Assembly: GCF_003574315.2 (NCBI RefSeq)
Contig: NZ_AP025739.1
Location: 7,378,001 to 7,442,000 of the forward strand
Source: Capsulimonas corticalis
GTDB lineage: Bacteria > Armatimonadota > Armatimonadia > Armatimonadales > Capsulimonadaceae
Length of the DNA stretch: 64,000 nt
Direction of reading: 5' to 3'
In this document: in pieces, positions 61,736 through 64,000 of the stretch
How positions within the stretch are numbered: position 1 is the first letter of the stretch
How the letters are laid out: every line of letters begins with the position of its first letter
Translations under genes and position numbers: made by a program
Notes under the pieces: generated by a model
Database searches by the model: none
What the model saw: only the letters and a program-made list of their open reading frames with translations
What the model was told of the DNA's origin: nothing

Positions 61736-62267
61736 GTTCGGATCCCTCCGCCAGCCGTTCCCCGAGCGAATCCGCGAGCCGCCTTCGGGCGCGCGCCAGG
61801 CGCGACATGACCGTCCCCAGCGGCACGGCGGCGATATCTCCGATCTCCTTGTAGGAAAGCCCTTCCAATTCTCGCAGCACAATCACTTCGCGATACTCCA
61901 CCGGCAGCGCTTCTAACGCCTGGCGCAGCAGGCCCACATCCACGCGCCGCAGCATAATGTTCTCAGGGTTCAGTTCGTCGCAGGGCAGCGCGTGCAGCGT
62001 TTCGTCGAACGACAGGGCCGGCTCCAGCGACCGATGCTGGCGCAGCCAGGTGTAGGTGGTGTTGCGCACGATGCGCAGGAGCCAGGGGCGGCCGTCATCG
62101 CCGCCGCGATACCCGTCGAACGATCGGAACGCCCGCACACAAGCTTCCTGCACCACATCCTCCGCATCCTGTTCGTTGCGAGTCAGCCAGCGGGCGAGGT
62201 TGTACGCCGCCGCCAAATGCGGCAGGATCGCGTTTTCAAAGCGCGAGCGCGTGTCTCGTTGTTGCAC
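61725..62267 (-). CDS. ECF-type RNA polymerase sigma factor
   Basis: 180 residues from a GTG at 62267 with GAGGGA about eight bases upstream; a longer frame to 62345 has no such site and would cover the promoter. Region 2 (about 10-80) reads AAYNLARWLTRNEQDAEDVVQEACVRAFRSF, and region 4 (about 115-175) ALPVEYREVIVLRELEGLSYKEIGDIAAVPLGTVMSRLARARRRL. It is cotranscribed with its anti-sigma factor. Its own promoter matches the divergent one, so it is likely self-activating. Confidence 0.94.
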   Translation of the reverse strand: MQQRDTRSRFENAILPHLAAAYNLARWLTRNEQDAEDVVQEACVRAFRSFDGYRGGDDGRPWLLRIVRNTTYTWLRQHRSLEPALSFDETLHALPCDELNPENIMLRRVDVGLLRQALEALPVEYREVIVLRELEGLSYKEIGDIAAVPLGTVMSRLARARRRLADSLGERLAEGSERGL

Positions 62268-62301
62268 CGAATTTATCCCTCTTTTTGCGCCCAACTGTAA
62301 A

Positions 62302-62331
62302 CAAGACCGATTTTCGCGGCGATTTATTCCC
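62302..62331 (-). promoter_or_regulatory. ECF-type promoter of the sigma gene
   Basis: Minus strand: GGGAATAAA (62323-62331), 15 bases and GTCTTG (62302-62307), 34 bp before the GTG start. It has the same motif and spacing as the divergent promoter at 62365. Confidence 0.8.
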
Positions 62332-62364
62332 GCCCCCGGCGCCAAAAATAAATCGAATTCAGCC

Positions 62365-62394
62365 GGGAATAAAATCGCGATCGGGTTAGTCTAG
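62365..62394 (+). promoter_or_regulatory. ECF-type promoter of the phosphoesterase operon
   Basis: GGGAATAAA (62365-62373), 15 bases and GTCTAG (62389-62394), 30 bp before the ATG at 62425. Confidence 0.8.
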
Positions 62395-62424
62395 AAAGCA
62401 CAACACACCGCGGAGGAGATTGAC

Positions 62425-63435
62425 ATGATCGAACCACTGGACCGCAATCGCGAAGAGTTGACCGACGATAACCACAAGGACGGCATCGATCGGCGAGGAT
62501 TCCTGAAGTGCATGGCCTGGGCCGGCACGGGAATGCTCTGGACTTTGAACGGCGGCGTCTTGTCGTCCCGAGTCTTCGGGGCGGATAATGCGTCCGCCGG
62601 TAAATCGATGAACTTCGTACAGATCAGCGACAGCCATATCGGTTTCAACAAGGCGGCCAACAACGATGTCACCGCCACGCTTCAGGAAGCCGTCGCCAAG
62701 ATCAATGCGCTTCCGACCCCGCCCGCGTTCATCCTGCACACGGGCGATCTGACCCAGCTCTCACAGGCAGACCAGTTCGACACGGTCGACCAGATTTTGA
62801 AAGGCGCGAAGACAACGACGGGCAATGTGTTTTACGTGCCCGGAGAACACGATGTGCTGGGCGACGGCGGCAAACTCTACCTGGCCCGTTACGGCAAAGG
62901 GACCCAGGGGAGCGGCTGGCACAGCTTTGACTACAACGGCGTGCATTTCATCGGGCTGGTCAACGTGCTCAGCCTGAAGGAGAAAGGCATGGGCGATCTG
63001 GGCCAGGAGCAGCTGACATGGCTGAAGAACGATGTCGCGGGGCTCGCCAGCAGCACGCCCATCGTCGTCTTCGCCCATATCCCGCTCTGGGAAGTATACC
63101 CGCAGTGGGGATGGGGCACCGACGACGGGGCGCAGGCGCTTTCCTATCTCAAGCGCTTCGGATCGGTGACGGTGCTGAACGGGCACATTCACCAGACGCT
63201 GCAAAAGATCGAAGGCGGCGTCCATTTCCACACAGCCATGTCGACGGCGTTTCCACAGCCCGCGCCGGGTACGGCCGCGACGCCCGGTCCGATGGTGGTG
63301 CCGGCCGGCCAGCTTCGCCACGTCCTGGGCGTCACCAACGTCAATTACGTCCCCGGGAAGCATCCGCTGGCGCTCGTGGACCTGCCGCTCCTCTCGTCCA
63401 CGGCGGCTCCGGCGCCCGAGGGCGACGCGCAATGA
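62425..63435 (+). CDS. Tat-exported metallophosphoesterase
   Basis: 336 residues, with GGAGGAG upstream. The twin-arginine signal DRRGFLKCMAWAGTGMLW is at about 22-40. The calcineurin-like metal motifs are in order: SDSHIGF (D-x-H), HTGDL (GD), GEHD (the usual GNHD with Glu), FAHIP, and NGHIHQ (GHxH). It hydrolyses phosphate esters outside the membrane; lipid, nucleotide or phosphoprotein substrates are all possible. First gene of an operon that the ECF sigma factor probably controls. Confidence 0.93.
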   Translation: MIEPLDRNREELTDDNHKDGIDRRGFLKCMAWAGTGMLWTLNGGVLSSRVFGADNASAGKSMNFVQISDSHIGFNKAANNDVTATLQEAVAKINALPTPPAFILHTGDLTQLSQADQFDTVDQILKGAKTTTGNVFYVPGEHDVLGDGGKLYLARYGKGTQGSGWHSFDYNGVHFIGLVNVLSLKEKGMGDLGQEQLTWLKNDVAGLASSTPIVVFAHIPLWEVYPQWGWGTDDGAQALSYLKRFGSVTVLNGHIHQTLQKIEGGVHFHTAMSTAFPQPAPGTAATPGPMVVPAGQLRHVLGVTNVNYVPGKHPLALVDLPLLSSTAAPAPEGDAQ

Positions 63436-63854
63436 ACAGCGCGCTTTTCGCCAGAATGCATGGGGGAACAACGCATTTTCCGATCGGACTGGTGATCGCC
63501 TCCCTGATCTTTGACGTCCTGGCTCTGGTCGTCAAAGATCCTGATCACCAGTCAGGGCTGCGCGCGGCGGGGTTCTACTCCTTGCAGCTCGGAGCGTTAT
63601 CGTCGTTCGCCGCCGTGCTGTCGGGACTCCTCCTGACACACGGCGACCTGATGGGAAGCGGGAAACTTGCCAAACACCATCTTTTTTTGTGGCCGGCCTT
63701 CGCGATGATTGTCGGCATGGCCGTGTGGCGCATGGCTGTCCGGGATCGAGCGTCCCGGAAGGCGTACGGCGTCTATCTCGCGCTGACACTGACGGCGTCC
63801 TGTCTCATGGCCGCCGCCGGGTATTGGGGCGGCGAGATTTTACTTGGCGGATGA
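63432..63854 (+). CDS. DUF2231-like membrane protein
   Basis: 140 residues, overlapping the previous stop by four bases (ATGA). Four membrane helices. It begins MNSALFARMHGGTTHFPIGLVIASLIFDV; the HFPIGL motif is typical of DUF2231 membrane proteins, which often lie beside cytochrome genes and may bind heme. Its role beside the phosphoesterase is unknown. Confidence 0.87.
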   Translation: MNSALFARMHGGTTHFPIGLVIASLIFDVLALVVKDPDHQSGLRAAGFYSLQLGALSSFAAVLSGLLLTHGDLMGSGKLAKHHLFLWPAFAMIVGMAVWRMAVRDRASRKAYGVYLALTLTASCLMAAAGYWGGEILLGG

Positions 63855-63864
63855 AAGGACAGAG

Positions 63865-64000
63865 ATGTTGAAGACGATTCCATTGACTACGATGTTAACA
63901 ATAATTCTGGTGGTTCTTGCGGTTATCGCTTTTAATACGCCTTCACAGGCGCGAAAAGGCGCGGCCAAACCGAAGGCCGCAGCGGCTGCAAAATCCGCCG
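63865..64000 (+). CDS. Start of an exported protein, cut by the window end
   Basis: 45 residues are visible from the ATG at 63865, with AAAGGAC upstream and 10 bp after the previous stop. A signal peptide or anchor (MLTIILVVLAVIAFNTPSQA) is followed by an Ala/Lys-rich stretch. Third gene of the ECF-controlled operon. A c-type cytochrome would fit the context but is not shown. Confidence 0.7.
   Translation, partial: MLKTIPLTTMLTIILVVLAVIAFNTPSQARKGAAKPKAAAAAKSA

Noticed and set aside
61725-62345. A longer start for the ECF sigma gene at 62345
   Set aside because: It would place the ECF promoter inside the coding region. The GTG at 62267 has a ribosome site and gives the normal size.
63018-63854. 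A 278-residue frame starting inside the phosphoesterase gene
   Set aside because: Only its last 140 residues, from the ATG at 63432, form a real membrane protein; the earlier part is a shadow of the phosphoesterase gene.

Overview
The window looks like a chromosomal segment of a GC-rich, free-living bacterium with a Gram-negative-type envelope (Tat export, SPOR protein, lipoproteins, a PEP-CTERM protein). Giant kelch/TIG surface proteins, many small membrane-anchored Pro/Ala/Gly-rich proteins, a GH29 fucosidase operon and several lineage-specific unknown genes fit Armatimonadota (Capsulimonas-like). That placement is an impression from gene content. There is no rRNA or other marker here that settles it, and I saw no rRNA, tRNA, CRISPR array, phage or transposase gene.

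Layout. 0-5.9 kb: low-complexity membrane proteins, a sugar-mutarotase-like enzyme, YgfZ/GcvT-like protein, FmdB zinc ribbon, a thioredoxin-fold protein without cysteines and an M42 peptidase. 5.9-9.1 kb: a BtuF/BtuC-like importer without ATPase, and a TetR repressor with two matching operators. 9.2-13.2 kb: ATP-grasp/alpha-E pair, STAS protein and SPOR protein. 13.2-18.6 kb: an Opp/Dpp-type importer (also without ATPases) and an OGG1-like glycosylase. 18.6-29.9 kb: PEP-CTERM protein and three large secreted TIG-repeat proteins, two of which share a nearly identical 1.7 kb tract. 30-38.5 kb: housekeeping genes (cysS, tatC, nth, greA), small membrane proteins and a sugar-phosphate transferase. 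38.8-42.4 kb: a translationally coupled fucosidase - aldo/keto reductase - Zn alcohol dehydrogenase operon. 43.0-46.7 kb: a MerR-alcohol dehydrogenase operon, and a MarR-linked ABA4-like membrane protein. 46.7-51.3 kb: ppdK and, beyond its 3' end, an accessory patch with two degenerate copies of the ppdK 3' end, a VOC protein, a PIN toxin broken by a 19-bp duplication and an orphan antitoxin. 51.4-57.2 kb: AraC regulator/2OG-Fe oxygenase pair, secreted proteins, MazG and a PrsA-like foldase. 57.4-60.8 kb: three unknown genes and Amj. 60.9-64 kb: an ECF sigma/anti-sigma pair divergent from a Tat-exported phosphoesterase operon.

The most unusual signals are non-coding or evolutionary. (1) A 151-bp element occurs three times, always exactly 151 bp, with 51-bp inverted arms that changed together in one copy; one copy supplies the C-terminus of an AraC regulator. 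(2) Fragments of the ppdK 3' end bracket two inserted gene cassettes. (3) A 19-bp tandem duplication splits a PIN toxin. (4) Two divergent ECF promoters share one motif with identical 15-bp spacing. (5) Several promoters place the -10 box 6-7 bp before the start codon, suggesting leaderless mRNAs. (6) A recent gene-conversion-like tract links two 1300-residue surface proteins. Local regulators are unusually readable: MerR with a 19-bp spacer promoter, MarR with an operator inside its promoter, and TetR with two identical operators.
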